Shown here one piece after another: positions 34,961 to 44,435 of a stretch of DNA of 49,877 bases. The stretch's first letter is position 1, and each line of letters opens with the position of its first letter. Below the pieces are notes generated by a model. The model worked only from the letters and a program-made list of their open reading frames with translations, was not told the origin of the DNA and ran no database searches. The stretch lies in assembly GCA_022601275.1 (NCBI GenBank), contig JAHZIT010000031.1:1-49877 (forward strand). Reading direction: 5' to 3'. Made by a program: the position numbers and the translations under genes. Origin of the DNA: Actinomycetes bacterium. GTDB taxonomy: Bacteria; Actinomycetota; Actinomycetes; Mycobacteriales; Mycobacteriaceae.

Positions 34961-36499
34961 GTGACACCCCCCGATTCCCGCCCCGCTCCCGACGAGACCC
35001 GTGACGATTCCCACGAGGACGTTCCCGAACAGGTCCGGATCCGTCATGCCAAGCGCGAGCGGCTGCTGGCCGAGGGGCGTGAGCCGTACCCCGTGGAGGT
35101 GGCCCGGACCCACAGCCTGTCCGCGGTGCGCCAGGCCTACCCGGACCTTGCGGCCAACACCGAAACGGGTCAGCAGGTCGGAGTCGCCGGGCGGGTGATC
35201 TTCGCGCGCAACTCCGGCAAGCTCTGCTTCGCGATGCTGCAGGACGGCGATGGAGCCCAGCTGCAGGCGATGGTCAGCCTCGATCGGGTCGGGCAGGAGT
35301 CGCTTGACGCATGGAAGGCCGATGTCGACCTGGGTGACATTGTGTTCGTCGACGGCGAGGTGATCAGTTCACGGCGCGGCGAACTCTCTGTGCTCGCGAG
35401 TTCCTGGCAGATGGCTGCCAAGGCGCTGAGGCCATTGCCGGTCGCGCACAAAGAACTCAGCGAGGAGGCTCGGGTCCGTCAGCGTTATGTCGATCTCATC
35501 GTTCGTCCGGAGGCACGGGCGATCGCCCGCCAGCGGGTCGCCGTGGTGCGTGCGGTGCGATCGGCCCTGGAAAGGCGGGGATTCCTCGAGGTGGAGACGC
35601 CGATCCTGCAGACGCTGGCCGGCGGTGCTGCCGCGCGCCCGTTCGTCACGCATTCAAACGCTCTCGACGCCGACCTTTACCTGCGCATCGCGCCGGAACT
35701 GTTTCTGAAGCGGTGCGTCGTCGGTGGATTTGACAGGGTTTTCGAGTTGAATCGGGTGTTCAGAAACGAAGGGGCGGATTCGACACATTCGCCCGAATTC
35801 GCGATGTTGGAGACATATCAGGCCTTCGGCACATACGACGATTCGGCGATCGTCACGCGTGAGCTTATTCAAGAGGTTGCCGACGAGGCCATCGGAACGC
35901 GTGAGGTGTCATTACCCGACGGCAGTGTCTACGACCTCGATGGAGAATGGGAGACCATTCAAATGTATCCATCATTGTCTGGAGCGCTGGGCGAAGAGAT
36001 TACCCCTCAGACTGCGGTGGACCGACTTTGGCAGATCGCCGACAGCCTGGGCGTCGAGATTCCTCGAGATCGCGGATATGGGCATGGGAAATTAGTCGAG
36101 GAACTTTGGGAATGCACAGTCGGAGAGAAGCTCTGGGCTCCGACGTTCGTGCGAGACTTCCCCGTCGAGACGACACCGCTGACACGCCCCCATCGCACTA
36201 TCGACGGTGTCACAGAAAAATGGGATCTCTATGTTCGTAACATTGAGCTGGCAACCGGATACTCCGAGCTGATCGATCCAGTCATTCAACGGGAAAGGTT
36301 CAAGGACCAGGTGCGCGCAGCTGCCGCCGGTGATGATGAGGCAATGGCGCTGGATGAGGATTTCCTGGCGGCACTCGAGCATGGTATGCCTCCCACGACG
36401 GGAACAGGAATGGGTGTGGACCGGTTGTTGATGGCTTTGACGGGCCTCTCGATTAGGGATACTGTTTTGTTTCCCATTGTTCGTCGTCATCGCAACTAA
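34961..36499 (+). CDS. lysS: Class II lysyl-tRNA synthetase
   Basis: The product is 512 residues from a GTG at 34961 ([14 protein letters not shown]). An OB-fold anticodon domain ([20 protein letters not shown]) precedes the catalytic core with motif 2 [18 protein letters not shown] and motif 3 [15 protein letters not shown]. It charges tRNA-Lys. The 3' half, from about 35700 on, uses many A/T-ending codons, including Leu TTA twice (in VSLPDG and GKLVEE), unlike its first half and neighbours. This suggests recombination or transfer of that segment. Confidence 0.96.
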   Translation: MTPPDSRPAPDETRDDSHEDVPEQVRIRHAKRERLLAEGREPYPVEVARTHSLSAVRQAYPDLAANTETGQQVGVAGRVIFARNSGKLCFAMLQDGDGAQLQAMVSLDRVGQESLDAWKADVDLGDIVFVDGEVISSRRGELSVLASSWQMAAKALRPLPVAHKELSEEARVRQRYVDLIVRPEARAIARQRVAVVRAVRSALERRGFLEVETPILQTLAGGAAARPFVTHSNALDADLYLRIAPELFLKRCVVGGFDRVFELNRVFRNEGADSTHSPEFAMLETYQAFGTYDDSAIVTRELIQEVADEAIGTREVSLPDGSVYDLDGEWETIQMYPSLSGALGEEITPQTAVDRLWQIADSLGVEIPRDRGYGHGKLVEELWECTVGEKLWAPTFVRDFPVETTPLTRPHRTIDGVTEKWDLYVRNIELATGYSELIDPVIQRERFKDQVRAAAAGDDEAMALDEDFLAALEHGMPPTTGTGMGVDRLLMALTGLSIRDTVLFPIVRRHRN

Positions 36500-36622
36500 C
36501 AGACCGTCACCGACGCGTAATGATTCACCGATGTTGAATGGTTAGCCGCGATATGGCACATTGGTTCAACGAGTCGGGGTTCAACTCCCAGAATGTGGTG
36601 CGTAGAGAAGGGCTGAGACGTA

Positions 36623-36964
36623 ATGGCCAAGAAGGTCACCGTCACGTTGGTTGACGATTTCGATGGTGAAGGTCCGGCGGATGAAACGGTCGAATTCGGG
36701 CTCGATGGGGTGAGCTATGAGATCGACCTCTCAGCGACTAACGCGGCGAAACTTCGCGGGGACCTGAAGCAATGGGTGGATACCGGCCGACGCGTCGGTG
36801 GCCGCAGGCGGGGCCGGTCGGCCGGTGCCGGCCGGGGTCGCGCGGCGATCGACCGCGAGCAGAGTGCGGCAATCAGGGAATGGGCTCGCCGCAACGGCCA
36901 CAATGTTTCCACGCGGGGCAGGATTCCGGCCGACGTTATCGACGCGTTCCACGCAGCGACCTAA
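36623..36964 (+). CDS. lsr2: Lsr2, xenogeneic silencer and nucleoid protein
   Basis: The product is 113 residues. The N-terminal dimerisation domain is [19 protein letters not shown], a basic linker follows ([14 protein letters not shown]) and the C-terminal DNA-binding domain carries the RGR minor-groove motif ([17 protein letters not shown]). It binds AT-rich DNA and silences acquired genes, much as H-NS does. The gap upstream (36500-36622) is AT-richer than its surroundings and holds its leader, with AGAAGGGCTGAGA near the start. Confidence 0.96.
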   Translation: MAKKVTVTLVDDFDGEGPADETVEFGLDGVSYEIDLSATNAAKLRGDLKQWVDTGRRVGGRRRGRSAGAGRGRAAIDREQSAAIREWARRNGHNVSTRGRIPADVIDAFHAAT

Positions 36965-36980
36965 GAAGCAGCAACCTAAG

Positions 36981-37060
36981 CAGCATCAGAGGCAACCTGG
37001 CAGCATCAGAGGCAACCTGGCAGCATCAGAGGCAACCTGGCAGCATCAGAGGCAACCTGG
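36981..37060. repeat. Four tandem 20-bp repeats downstream of lsr2
   Basis: CAGCATCAGAGGCAACCTGG is repeated four times with no sequence change. Partial copies (GCAGCAACCT before, CAGGCAGCAAC after) flank the array. Identity between copies points to recent slippage, and the array is a candidate VNTR locus. There are no spacers, so it is not a CRISPR array. Confidence 0.97.
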
Positions 37061-37140
37061 CAGGCAGCAACTCAGCCGGGGATTGCCCACACTCCTTCAC
37101 TGGCTATTCACTGGCTACTCGGCTTAACCGGCTACTCGGC

Positions 37141-37157
37141 GTTCGCTGGTGGCGAAC
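37141..37157. promoter_or_regulatory. ClgR-type operator upstream of clpC1
   Basis: GTTCGC-TGGTG-GCGAAC is a perfect inverted repeat with a five-base spacer. It matches the GTTCGC-N5-GCG motif reported for actinobacterial ClgR, the activator of clp genes. It lies 275 bases before the clpC1 start. Activation of clpC1 by ClgR is known in M. tuberculosis, so the assignment is reasonable. Confidence 0.75.
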
Positions 37158-37431
37158 TGTCCGTGGCCCCGTTTCGGGAAACGAATCTGCTCCCGGTCGC
37201 GTTGCTACTGGCAGCGCCGGGTACTGGCCCGTTATCGCGCAGGATGTCCCGTCCAGCGGGTTTTGGGCGGGGCCGCCAGGCGGGGCGCCCGGGGCCGCCG
37301 CCTACTACAGTGGACGGCAGGTGCGTAGCACTACCGAAGTCTTGCCAAATGTTCGGCGCTCTGGCAAGTCCCCGGGAGTTGTTTCGAGGCGCTGTGCACC
37401 TACCTATGTGATGGAGAGCAGGTAACCAGGG

Positions 37432-39972
37432 ATGTTCGAAAGATTCACCGACCGCGCACGTCGGGTTGTCGTGTTGGCTCAAGAAGAAGCCAGGATGCTC
37501 AACCACAACTACATCGGGACCGAGCACATCCTGTTGGGGCTTATCCATGAGGGAGAAGGCGTAGCCGCCAAGTCCCTGGAGTCTCTCGGTATCTCGTTGG
37601 AGGGCGTGCGCAGCCAGGTCGAAGAGATCATCGGCCAGGGGCAGCAGGCGCCGTCCGGTCACATCCCGTTTACTCCGCGCGCCAAGAAGGTTCTTGAGCT
37701 GAGCCTGCGTGAGGCGCTGCAGCTCGGCCACAACTACATCGGGACCGAGCACATTCTCCTTGGGTTGATTCGCGAGGGTGAGGGTGTTGCGGCTCAGGTG
37801 CTGGTCAAGCTGGGGGCCGAACTGACCCGAGTGCGCCAGCAGGTCATTCAGCTGCTGAGCGGCTACCAGGGCAAGGAGACCGCAGAAGCCGGAACGGGCG
37901 GTCGGGGAGGAGAGTCAGGTTCCCCCTCCACGTCGTTGGTGCTCGACCAGTTCGGTCGCAACCTGACCGCGGCAGCCATGGAGGGCAAGCTTGACCCGGT
38001 CATCGGCCGGGAGAAAGAAATCGAGCGTGTCATGCAGGTGCTGAGCCGGCGCACCAAGAACAACCCGGTGCTCATCGGCGAGCCGGGCGTCGGTAAGACC
38101 GCTGTCGTTGAGGGCCTTGCGCAGGCGATCGTGCACGGTGATGTCCCCGAGACACTCAAAGACAAACAGCTCTACACCCTCGACCTTGGTTCGCTGGTCG
38201 CCGGCAGCCGGTATCGCGGTGACTTCGAGGAGCGCCTCAAGAAGGTGCTCAAGGAGATCAACACGCGCGGCGACATCATTCTGTTCATCGACGAGCTGCA
38301 CACGCTGGTGGGGGCCGGTGCCGCCGAGGGCGCGATTGATGCGGCGTCGATCCTTAAGCCCAAGCTGGCCCGTGGTGAACTTCAGACCATTGGCGCGACC
38401 ACCCTCGACGAGTACCGAAAGTACATCGAGAAGGATGCCGCCCTCGAACGTCGTTTCCAGCCGGTCCAGGTGGGCGAGCCGACTGTCGAGCACACCGTCG
38501 AGATCCTCAAGGGGCTGCGGGACCGCTACGAAGCGCACCATCGGGTGTCGATCACCGACGGCGCCGTGGTCGCCGCGGCGACACTGGCGGACCGGTACAT
38601 CAACGACCGGTTCCTGCCGGATAAGGCCATCGACCTGATCGACGAAGCCGGTGCCCGGATGCGGATCCGCCGGATGACCGCACCGCCGGACCTGCGCGAC
38701 TTCGACGAGAAGATCGCCGACGCGCGTCGGGAGAAGGAATCCGCGATCGATGCGCAAGATTTCGAGAAGGCGGCCAGCCTCCGGGACAGCGAAAAGCAAT
38801 TGGTGGCCCAGCGCGCCGAGCGTGAGAAGCAATGGCGTTCAGGTGATCTCGATGTCGTCGCCGAAGTCGATGACGAGCAGATCGCCGAGGTTCTGGGCAA
38901 CTGGACCGGTATCCCGGTGTTCAAGCTGACCGAGGAGGAGACCACTCGGCTGCTGCGCATGGAGGACGAACTACACAAACGGATCATCGGCCAGGAGGAC
39001 GCCGTCAAGGCGGTATCGAAGGCGATCCGACGCACCCGTGCGGGGCTGAAAGACCCCAAGCGTCCCTCGGGCTCGTTCATCTTCGCCGGCCCGTCGGGCG
39101 TCGGAAAGACCGAGCTTTCCAAAGCGCTGGCCAACTTCCTGTTCGGCGAAGACGACGCCCTCATCCAGATCGACATGGGCGAGTTTCACGACCGGTTCAC
39201 CGCCTCGCGGCTGTTCGGAGCCCCTCCGGGCTACGTCGGCTACGAGGAGGGTGGTCAGCTCACCGAGAAGGTTCGTCGCAAGCCGTTCAGCGTCGTGTTG
39301 TTCGACGAGATCGAGAAAGCGCACCAGGAGATCTACAACACACTGTTGCAGGTGCTCGAGGACGGTCGGCTCACCGACGGCCAGGGGCGCACGGTCGACT
39401 TCAAGAACACCGTGCTGATCTTCACCTCGAACCTGGGCACCTCTGACATCAGCAAGGCGGTCGGCCTCGGGTTCACCCAGGGCGGCGGTGAGAACAACTA
39501 CGAGCGGATGAAGCAGAAGGTCAACGACGAGCTGAAGAAACACTTCCGTCCGGAGTTCCTCAACCGCATCGACGACATCATCGTGTTCCACCAGCTGACC
39601 CGGGACGAGATCATCAAGATGGTCGATCTGATGATCGGCCGGGTGTCCCAGCAGCTCAAGGCCAAAGACATGACAATGGAGTTGACGGACAAGGCCAAGT
39701 CGTTGCTGGCGAAGCGCGGGTTCGACCCCGTGCTCGGTGCGCGGCCGCTGCGCCGCACCATCCAACGTGAGATCGAGGATCAACTTTCGGAGAAGATCCT
39801 CTTCGAGGAGGTCGGACCCGGGCAGGTCGTGACCGTCGACGTCGAGAACTGGGATGGCGAAGGTGCCGGCGAGGACGCTACGTTCACCTTCGTCGGGAGC
39901 CAGCGCGCAGCGAGCGTCGAGCCGGATCTGGCTCCGGCCAGTGCCGTCGGCACGCCGGGTGCGGCCGAGTAA
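37432..39972 (+). CDS. clpC1: ClpC1, AAA+ unfoldase of the Clp protease
   Basis: The product is 846 residues. The N-terminal double Clp repeat ([21 protein letters not shown] and its second copy) binds adaptors and several antibiotics. The first AAA domain has GEPGVGKT near residue 217, a UVR-containing middle domain spans about 423-460, and the second AAA domain has [10 protein letters not shown] near residue 553. It feeds substrates to ClpP1P2. Length and content match M. tuberculosis ClpC1 (Rv3596c). A ClgR-type box lies upstream and a terminator downstream. Confidence 0.98.
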   Translation: MFERFTDRARRVVVLAQEEARMLNHNYIGTEHILLGLIHEGEGVAAKSLESLGISLEGVRSQVEEIIGQGQQAPSGHIPFTPRAKKVLELSLREALQLGHNYIGTEHILLGLIREGEGVAAQVLVKLGAELTRVRQQVIQLLSGYQGKETAEAGTGGRGGESGSPSTSLVLDQFGRNLTAAAMEGKLDPVIGREKEIERVMQVLSRRTKNNPVLIGEPGVGKTAVVEGLAQAIVHGDVPETLKDKQLYTLDLGSLVAGSRYRGDFEERLKKVLKEINTRGDIILFIDELHTLVGAGAAEGAIDAASILKPKLARGELQTIGATTLDEYRKYIEKDAALERRFQPVQVGEPTVEHTVEILKGLRDRYEAHHRVSITDGAVVAAATLADRYINDRFLPDKAIDLIDEAGARMRIRRMTAPPDLRDFDEKIADARREKESAIDAQDFEKAASLRDSEKQLVAQRAEREKQWRSGDLDVVAEVDDEQIAEVLGNWTGIPVFKLTEEETTRLLRMEDELHKRIIGQEDAVKAVSKAIRRTRAGLKDPKRPSGSFIFAGPSGVGKTELSKALANFLFGEDDALIQIDMGEFHDRFTASRLFGAPPGYVGYEEGGQLTEKVRRKPFSVVLFDEIEKAHQEIYNTLLQVLEDGRLTDGQGRTVDFKNTVLIFTSNLGTSDISKAVGLGFTQGGGENNYERMKQKVNDELKKHFRPEFLNRIDDIIVFHQLTRDEIIKMVDLMIGRVSQQLKAKDMTMELTDKAKSLLAKRGFDPVLGARPLRRTIQREIEDQLSEKILFEEVGPGQVVTVDVENWDGEGAGEDATFTFVGSQRAASVEPDLAPASAVGTPGAAE

Positions 39973-40024
39973 GCCGACCACGACAGCCAAGCCGACCACG
40001 ACGGTTAAGCCGACCACAACAGCG
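39971..40024. repeat. Three tandem 18-bp repeats overlapping the clpC1 stop codon
   Basis: Units of AAGCCGACCACGACAGCC type occur at 39971-39988, 39989-40006 and 40007-40024. The first unit includes the last two bases of the clpC1 TAA, and the last runs into the terminator hairpin. It is a further example of repeat growth at a gene end. Confidence 0.93.
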
Positions 40025-40056
40025 GGCGGCCATCCCAACGGGTGGCCGTCCGCTTT
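40022..40056 (+). terminator. Hairpin terminator after clpC1
   Basis: GCGGGCGGCCA at 40022-40032 pairs with TGGCCGTCCGC at 40043-40053 around a ten-base loop, followed by TTT. Mycobacterial intrinsic terminators often lack a long U tract, so this is a fair candidate. It separates clpC1 from the riboswitch-controlled cobalt genes. Confidence 0.65.
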
Positions 40057-40094
40057 GTGATGTGCCGGCGTACTGCCGCCAAGCGTGGCTTAGG

Positions 40095-40200
40095 ATGCGG
40101 GAGTAATTGATGGTCAGCGGAATCTGGTGAGACTCCAGAACGGTCGCGCCACTGTAGACAGTCAGACCTGATGGCCATCACACATCTGGCTGGGACGCGA
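40095..40200 (+). promoter_or_regulatory. Cobalamin riboswitch upstream of cbtB
   Basis: The segment holds GGTCAGCGGAATCTGGTGAG, a CTGGTGAGACTCCAG hairpin, ACGGTCGCGCCACTGTA with the B12-box core GCCACTG, and a closing CTGATGGCC part. This is the order of conserved blocks in cobalamin riboswitches. It sits directly before cbtB and cbtA, where such elements are common. It should lower expression of cobalt uptake when cobalamin is plentiful. Confidence 0.88.
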
Positions 40201-40220
40201 AATCCCAGAAAGGAACTCGA

Positions 40221-40436
40221 ATGACTTCTCCTGACGTGGGCAAAACACAGGCGGGCGCACTCGATTTGTCGGGCGTGAAGGCGGCCGCCTGGCTGTCGCT
40301 GACGGCTTTCCTGGCGCTCGTGGTGCTGTATTTCGTCGGCATGGACCAGGGGGCAACCTCGGTCTTCGGGAACAACACCTACATTCACGAGTTCCTGCAC
40401 GACGGTCGCCACTTACTCGGCTTTCCCTGCCACTGA
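40221..40436 (+). CDS. cbtB: CbtB, small subunit of a cobalt transporter
   Basis: The product is 71 residues with one membrane helix (AAWLSLTAFLALVVLYFVG) and a histidine-rich C-terminal motif HEFLHDGRHLLGFPCH, the expected metal-binding end of CbtB. An AAAGGAA ribosome binding site precedes the ATG. It acts with CbtA in cobalt uptake for cobalamin synthesis. It is the first gene behind the cobalamin riboswitch. Confidence 0.92.
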   Translation: MTSPDVGKTQAGALDLSGVKAAAWLSLTAFLALVVLYFVGMDQGATSVFGNNTYIHEFLHDGRHLLGFPCH

Positions 40437-40458
40437 CGCGCGGCGAGGAGTCAGTGAA

Positions 40459-41271
40459 ATGCGCACCAATATGGAAAAGCAGATCATTTGGCGTGGCCTT
40501 CTGGCCGGCGCCGCCGCCGGAGTTCTCGCGTTCCTGTTCGCCCGGATCTTCGTGGAGCCACAGATCGAACTGGCCATTGGCTATGAGGAGGGTGTCGGCT
40601 CTGCGCACGACGCCGTAGACCATGCCGCGGGCGTGGCCGGACACAGCCACGGCGGGGAGGGTGGCGGGTTCACCCGCGCCGTCCAGATGAATATCGGGAT
40701 GGGCCTGGGCGTCCTGCTGTTCAGCATGGCCATCGCAGCGCTCTTCGCGGTTGTTTTCGCGGTGACCTACGGCCGGGTCGGCGACATCTCGGCTCGTGTG
40801 CTGTCGCTCTGCATCGCGGGCGGAATGCTCCTCAGCCTCTACATCGTTCCCACGCTGAAGTATCCGGCGAGCCCCCCGGCATTGAGCCTGGACGAGTCGA
40901 TTCAGCAGCGCACGCTGCTGTACCTGTTGATGGTTGTGCTGTCGGCAGCGCTTTTGGTCGGCGCGGTCTACCTCGGTCGCGAGTTGGCGGCGAGGTTCGG
41001 CGCCTGGAACGCGGGGGTGGCCGCAGCAGGTTGTTACGTGGTGGCCGTAGCGTTGGTGATGCTGGTCCTGCCGACCATCGACGAGACCCCGGGTCCGCTG
41101 GTGGACGGCACCGGCGCCATCGTCTACGAGGGGTTCCCGGCCGATGTGCTCTACGACTTCCGGTTGTACGCACTGGGGACGCAGGTCGTCATCTACGCCA
41201 CCATAGGGCTGGTTTTCGCCGCGCTGGTCTCGCGGCTGCTGGGGGAGCGGAAGCCCGCACTTGCCGCGTGA
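40459..41271 (+). CDS. cbtA: CbtA, membrane subunit of a cobalt transporter
   Basis: The product is 270 residues with about six membrane segments. The start IIWRGLLAGAAAGVLAFLFARIFVEP (shown here only by its landmarks WRGLLAGA and ARIFVEP) is typical of CbtA. A histidine-bearing loop (HDAVDHAAGVAGHSHGGEGG, about residues 49-70) probably binds cobalt. A GAGGAG site precedes the ATG by nine bases. It follows cbtB by 22 bases and shares its riboswitch. Confidence 0.92.
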   Translation: MRTNMEKQIIWRGLLAGAAAGVLAFLFARIFVEPQIELAIGYEEGVGSAHDAVDHAAGVAGHSHGGEGGGFTRAVQMNIGMGLGVLLFSMAIAALFAVVFAVTYGRVGDISARVLSLCIAGGMLLSLYIVPTLKYPASPPALSLDESIQQRTLLYLLMVVLSAALLVGAVYLGRELAARFGAWNAGVAAAGCYVVAVALVMLVLPTIDETPGPLVDGTGAIVYEGFPADVLYDFRLYALGTQVVIYATIGLVFAALVSRLLGERKPALAA

Positions 41272-41304
41272 GCTTCCCCGGGGCGAGTTGTCCGGACCTC
41301 AAAG

Positions 41305-41856
41305 GTGAGTGAGGTCGTCCGACTGACCTTCGTGTCGCACGCCATGACAGACGCGATGGCAGCCGGGCGATTTGCCACCGATGAATCGGTCAATGCCAAG
41401 GGTCGGCGGCAGATCGAGGCAGAAGCTGAACTCGGACGCATTGATCAGGTGTTCTGCGCGCCGGAGACGCGCACTCGGCAGACGGCGGAACTGCTTGGAT
41501 TGCAGGCCTCTGTCGAGCCGCAGCTTGCGGACCTGGATTGCGGCCGGTGGCGCGGTGATGTGCTCGGCGGCGTAGCGCCTGCCGAATTGGCTATCTGGCT
41601 CACGGATCCGACCAGTGCACCGCACGGCGGCGAGTCGGTCGTCGAGCTGGTCGAACGGGTCGCCGGATGGCTGCATTCGCTGGCCACGCAGCGCGGCCGG
41701 GTCCTGGCGGTCACCCACCCTGCCGTCATTCGTGCCGCGATCCTCGTTGTGTTGGAAGCGCCGCCGCGATCATTCTGGCGCATCGACGTCGCCCCGGTCA
41801 GCCGGACGGTGATGCACTTCCGGGGGCAGGTATGGACCCTGCGGTCTGCACGCTGA
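41305..41856 (+). CDS. Histidine phosphatase-superfamily protein with altered RHG motif
   Basis: The product is 183 residues from a GTG at 41305. It resembles CobC/phosphoglycerate-mutase-like enzymes (VFCAPETRTRQTAELLG, PQLADLDCGRWRG, VTHPAVIRAA with the second active-site His). The N-terminal RHG motif reads SHAMT, keeping the phospho-accepting His but losing the Arg. A role in the cobalamin pathway, such as alpha-ribazole phosphate dephosphorylation, is suggested by its place 33 bases after cbtA, but this is inference. It ends one base from the convergent lpqF. Confidence 0.7.
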   Translation: MSEVVRLTFVSHAMTDAMAAGRFATDESVNAKGRRQIEAEAELGRIDQVFCAPETRTRQTAELLGLQASVEPQLADLDCGRWRGDVLGGVAPAELAIWLTDPTSAPHGGESVVELVERVAGWLHSLATQRGRVLAVTHPAVIRAAILVVLEAPPRSFWRIDVAPVSRTVMHFRGQVWTLRSAR

Positions 41857-41857
41857 T

Positions 41858-43228
41858 TCAGCCGATCGGGATCAGGTCGAAGGCTTGAGTCACGATCGAC
41901 ATCAGCCATCCGGCCGCGGTCTGGCTGCGAAACTGCGGCCAGTTCGCTTGCAGACTGACTACCCACGGCTGCTCGTTGCGGTCAACGGCATACCAGCTGA
42001 AGGTCAGGTCACCCGGCAGGTTGCCGGCTTTGGCCCCAATATAGGGCCAGTCGGTCCGGTCGAGATCGATGCCGGCGACGGCGGACAGGATGTCCCTCAC
42101 CGGCGCGGCCTCGCCCACCGCGGCTGTCTGGAGGGCAGCATGCAAACGGCAGATGTCGGCCGCGCTGCCGTACCACTCGGCGCCGATATCCGACGCAGGA
42201 GTGTGAGTTCGCTTCGGATCCGGTTCGTAGGGCCGGGAGTTCGTCTGCTGGAGCAGCTGAACACGCCCTTGCGGCGAGGCCTGCTTCCACTCGTCGCGAA
42301 GATCCGGTTTGCCCCAGCCCACCGAGAACAGTTCGTGCATGGTCGGAAACGGCGTCATGCTGGCGGGATCGTGGTGGCCGGCGGCCACCAGCGCACGCTC
42401 GATGGCGCCCGGCCCCAGTCGGGCGATCAGCAGATCGGTTGCCATGTTGTCGCTTGCCGAGATCATCTGCTGCGCGGCATCGCGTACCGAGACCTGGGCG
42501 CCTGGCTCCAGTGCATCGAAGCCCGAGGAGCCGATGGCCTTGGCTTCCTCGGTGATCGTCAGCATGTCGGTCCAGTCCACGGTGCCCGCGCTCACCGCAT
42601 GCGCAACTCCAAGCAGCACATACAGTTTGAAAATAGACGCTAGTGGCAGGGACATGTCGGTGTTCGTGCCCGCGACCTTGATGCACTGGCCGTCTGTGAC
42701 CTTCGCGATCTGGTAGGAGTAGCGCGCGCCGGACTTGGTCAATTGGGCGTCGATGTCTTCCCAGTTCTCGATCACGGGCGGGTCGAGCTCCACCTGGAAG
42801 CGGTCGACCATGCCTGCATCGTCGGTGTGCAGTTCGATGGTCTGCGCCACTCCGTACGAGGTGAGCACATCAAGTGTGGCGTGCCCGGCCCCGACGTCGA
42901 TGTCGGTAACGGTGAACGGCCGGTCCCACCACATTCTGTCCAGCGTGACTCCAACGTGCTCGACTATCTGAGGGGCGGCCAGAGTGCGGATACCGATCGG
43001 TCCGATCGGCCAGTCGCTGTTGAGCATGTCCATGGTCTGCTTGGCGCGCAGGCCCTGTGGTGTGTTGATCTGGATGGGTGCGCCGTAGGCGGACTCCGAC
43101 GGGGCAGGACGGGTCGTGGCACATCCGCAGGCCAGGGTGGCGACGAGGACGAGCCCGACCGTCAGCTTGGTCGCTCGCCGTAGAGCCTGGGCTGCCCTAC
43201 GCCGGAGCGTTGGTTCCCGCAACGTCAA
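41858..43228 (-). CDS. lpqF: LpqF-like lipoprotein with a class A beta-lactamase-related domain
   Basis: The product is about 456 residues from a TTG near 43228. The frame is open to a GTG at 43279, but that start would overlap mhuD by 83 bases; TTG codons at 43234 and 43222 are further options. A signal peptide (LTVGLVLVATLACGC) carries a possible lipoprotein Cys. An N-terminal NTF2-like part is followed by a serine-hydrolase domain with LASIFK (Ser-x-x-Lys), ASDN and AKAGN. These are the three active-site motifs of penicillin-interacting enzymes. Activity against beta-lactams is uncertain. It corresponds to Rv3593 and is coupled to mhuD. Confidence 0.82.
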   Translation of the reverse strand: MTLREPTLRRRAAQALRRATKLTVGLVLVATLACGCATTRPAPSESAYGAPIQINTPQGLRAKQTMDMLNSDWPIGPIGIRTLAAPQIVEHVGVTLDRMWWDRPFTVTDIDVGAGHATLDVLTSYGVAQTIELHTDDAGMVDRFQVELDPPVIENWEDIDAQLTKSGARYSYQIAKVTDGQCIKVAGTNTDMSLPLASIFKLYVLLGVAHAVSAGTVDWTDMLTITEEAKAIGSSGFDALEPGAQVSVRDAAQQMISASDNMATDLLIARLGPGAIERALVAAGHHDPASMTPFPTMHELFSVGWGKPDLRDEWKQASPQGRVQLLQQTNSRPYEPDPKRTHTPASDIGAEWYGSAADICRLHAALQTAAVGEAAPVRDILSAVAGIDLDRTDWPYIGAKAGNLPGDLTFSWYAVDRNEQPWVVSLQANWPQFRSQTAAGWLMSIVTQAFDLIPIG

Positions 43229-43526
43229 GTACAACTTCGAACTCCAGCAACGACGCACCAGTGGCGACCGGGTTGGCACGCTCGCCGGCGTGCGCCTCGG
43301 CTGCGGGTCCGGTCACCCACGCCTGAAATGCCTCTTCGGATTCCCACTGGGTCACCACAAAGTAGCGGTCCTCGCCCTTGATCGGGCGCAACAATTGAAA
43401 ACCGAGAAAGCCGGGCTGGCTGTCGACGGCATGTGCGCGGTGGGCGAACCGCTTCTCCAATTCCGGACCGGCGTTGGGCGGGATCTCGATCGCATTGATC
43501 TTCACCACAGGTTTTTGACTGGGCAT
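43197..43526 (-). CDS. mhuD: Mycobacterial heme-degrading monooxygenase MhuD
   Basis: The product is 109 residues from the ATG at 43526 (PSQKPVVKINAIEIPP). It has the ABM-domain residues expected of MhuD: Asn in KINAIE, Trp in TQWESEEAFQAW and the heme ligand His in EAHAGERANP. It converts heme to mycobilin and releases iron. It is slightly longer at the N-terminus than M. tuberculosis MhuD (105 residues). It is co-directional with and overlaps lpqF. Confidence 0.95.
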   Translation of the reverse strand: MPSQKPVVKINAIEIPPNAGPELEKRFAHRAHAVDSQPGFLGFQLLRPIKGEDRYFVVTQWESEEAFQAWVTGPAAEAHAGERANPVATGASLLEFEVVLDVAGTNAPA

Positions 43527-43565
43527 GGCGTTCAGGCTACCGCGTGCGACCGGCATGATGAGAAC

Positions 43566-44375
43566 ATGGATTCCGATCCGTACTCCAGCTCGATTCACGG
43601 CTCGGGGGCACGCGATCTGCTGGGCCGTCGCGGCGGTGCCGGCGCACCCGTGGTGCTAGTGCATGGGCTGATGGGTCGGGGCACGACATGGTCGCGCCAA
43701 CTGCCCTGGCTCACCCGATGGGGGGAGGTCTTCACCTACGACGCGCCGTGGCATCGCGGCCGCGCGGTACCAGACGGGTTCCCGATCTCCACTGAGCGTT
43801 TCGTAGCCGACCTCGGCGACGCGGTGGGGGAGCTGGGCAGGCCCGCGATCATGGTCGGCCATTCGATGGGTGCGCTGCACTCCTGGTGCCTGGCCGCTGC
43901 GCGACCCGAGATGGTCGCCGCCGTCGTCGTAGAAGACATGGCTCCCGATTTTCGGGGACGAACCACCGGTCCGTGGGAGCCATGGTTGCATTCGCTGCCC
44001 GTGCAATTCGGCACAGCGCAGCAGGTGTACGACGAGTTCGGACCTGTGGCGGGGCGGTACTTCCTCGAAGCGTTCGACCGCACGCCGACCGGTTGGCGCC
44101 TGCACGGCGACCCCGCGCGCTGGATCGCGATTGCCGCCGAGTGGGGAACCCGCCACTACTGGAGCCAATGGCATTCGGTGTCGGTGCCGGCCCTGGTCAT
44201 GGAAGCCGGGAACTCAGTCACACCACCCGGTCAGATGCGAACCATGGCCGAAACCGGGCCACGGTCGACCTATCTGCGCGTGCCGGAGGCCGGCCATCTC
44301 ATCCACGACGACGCGCCCGGCGCATATCGGGAAGCTGTCGAGGCGTTTCTACAGACGTTCAGCGACGGTGCCTGA
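43566..44375 (+). CDS. Alpha/beta hydrolase (Rv3591c-like)
   Basis: The product is 269 residues from the ATG at 43566, divergent from mhuD with a 39-base gap. The oxyanion motif is HGLMGRG, the nucleophile lies in VGHSMGALHSW (Ser) and the catalytic His in EAGHLIHDD. These fit a serine esterase or lipase-like hydrolase. The substrate is unknown. A much longer upstream frame through mhuD is a shadow. Confidence 0.87.
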   Translation: MDSDPYSSSIHGSGARDLLGRRGGAGAPVVLVHGLMGRGTTWSRQLPWLTRWGEVFTYDAPWHRGRAVPDGFPISTERFVADLGDAVGELGRPAIMVGHSMGALHSWCLAAARPEMVAAVVVEDMAPDFRGRTTGPWEPWLHSLPVQFGTAQQVYDEFGPVAGRYFLEAFDRTPTGWRLHGDPARWIAIAAEWGTRHYWSQWHSVSVPALVMEAGNSVTPPGQMRTMAETGPRSTYLRVPEAGHLIHDDAPGAYREAVEAFLQTFSDGA

Positions 44376-44435
44376 GCTCAAGGGTGTCGCATACACCTGC
44401 ATCGTCGCCTTCGGGTGTGTCTGCTCGGCTCCTCC

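Larger units (their letters stand above)
36965..37431 (+). other. 467-base spacer between lsr2 and clpC1
   Basis: This spacer contains four 20-bp direct repeats (36981-37060), then smaller repeats of TCACTGGCTA and GGCTACTCGGC (37097-37140), then a perfect ClgR-type palindrome (37141-37157). The rest, to 37431, shows no convincing gene in either strand. The clpC1 leader with GGAGAGCAGGTAACC lies at its end. It is the largest non-coding stretch in the window. Confidence 0.8.

Noticed and set aside
36560..36600. tRNA-like T-arm (GGGGTTCAACTCCC) between lysS and lsr2
   Set aside because: No matching acceptor, D or anticodon arms could be folded around it.
36981..37060. Possible CRISPR array after lsr2
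   Set aside because: Units are directly adjacent with no spacers and no cas genes are present.
43116..44375. Longer 419-residue version of the Rv3591c-like hydrolase
   Set aside because: The extra N-terminal part is antisense to mhuD and lpqF; the hydrolase fold begins after the ATG at 43566.
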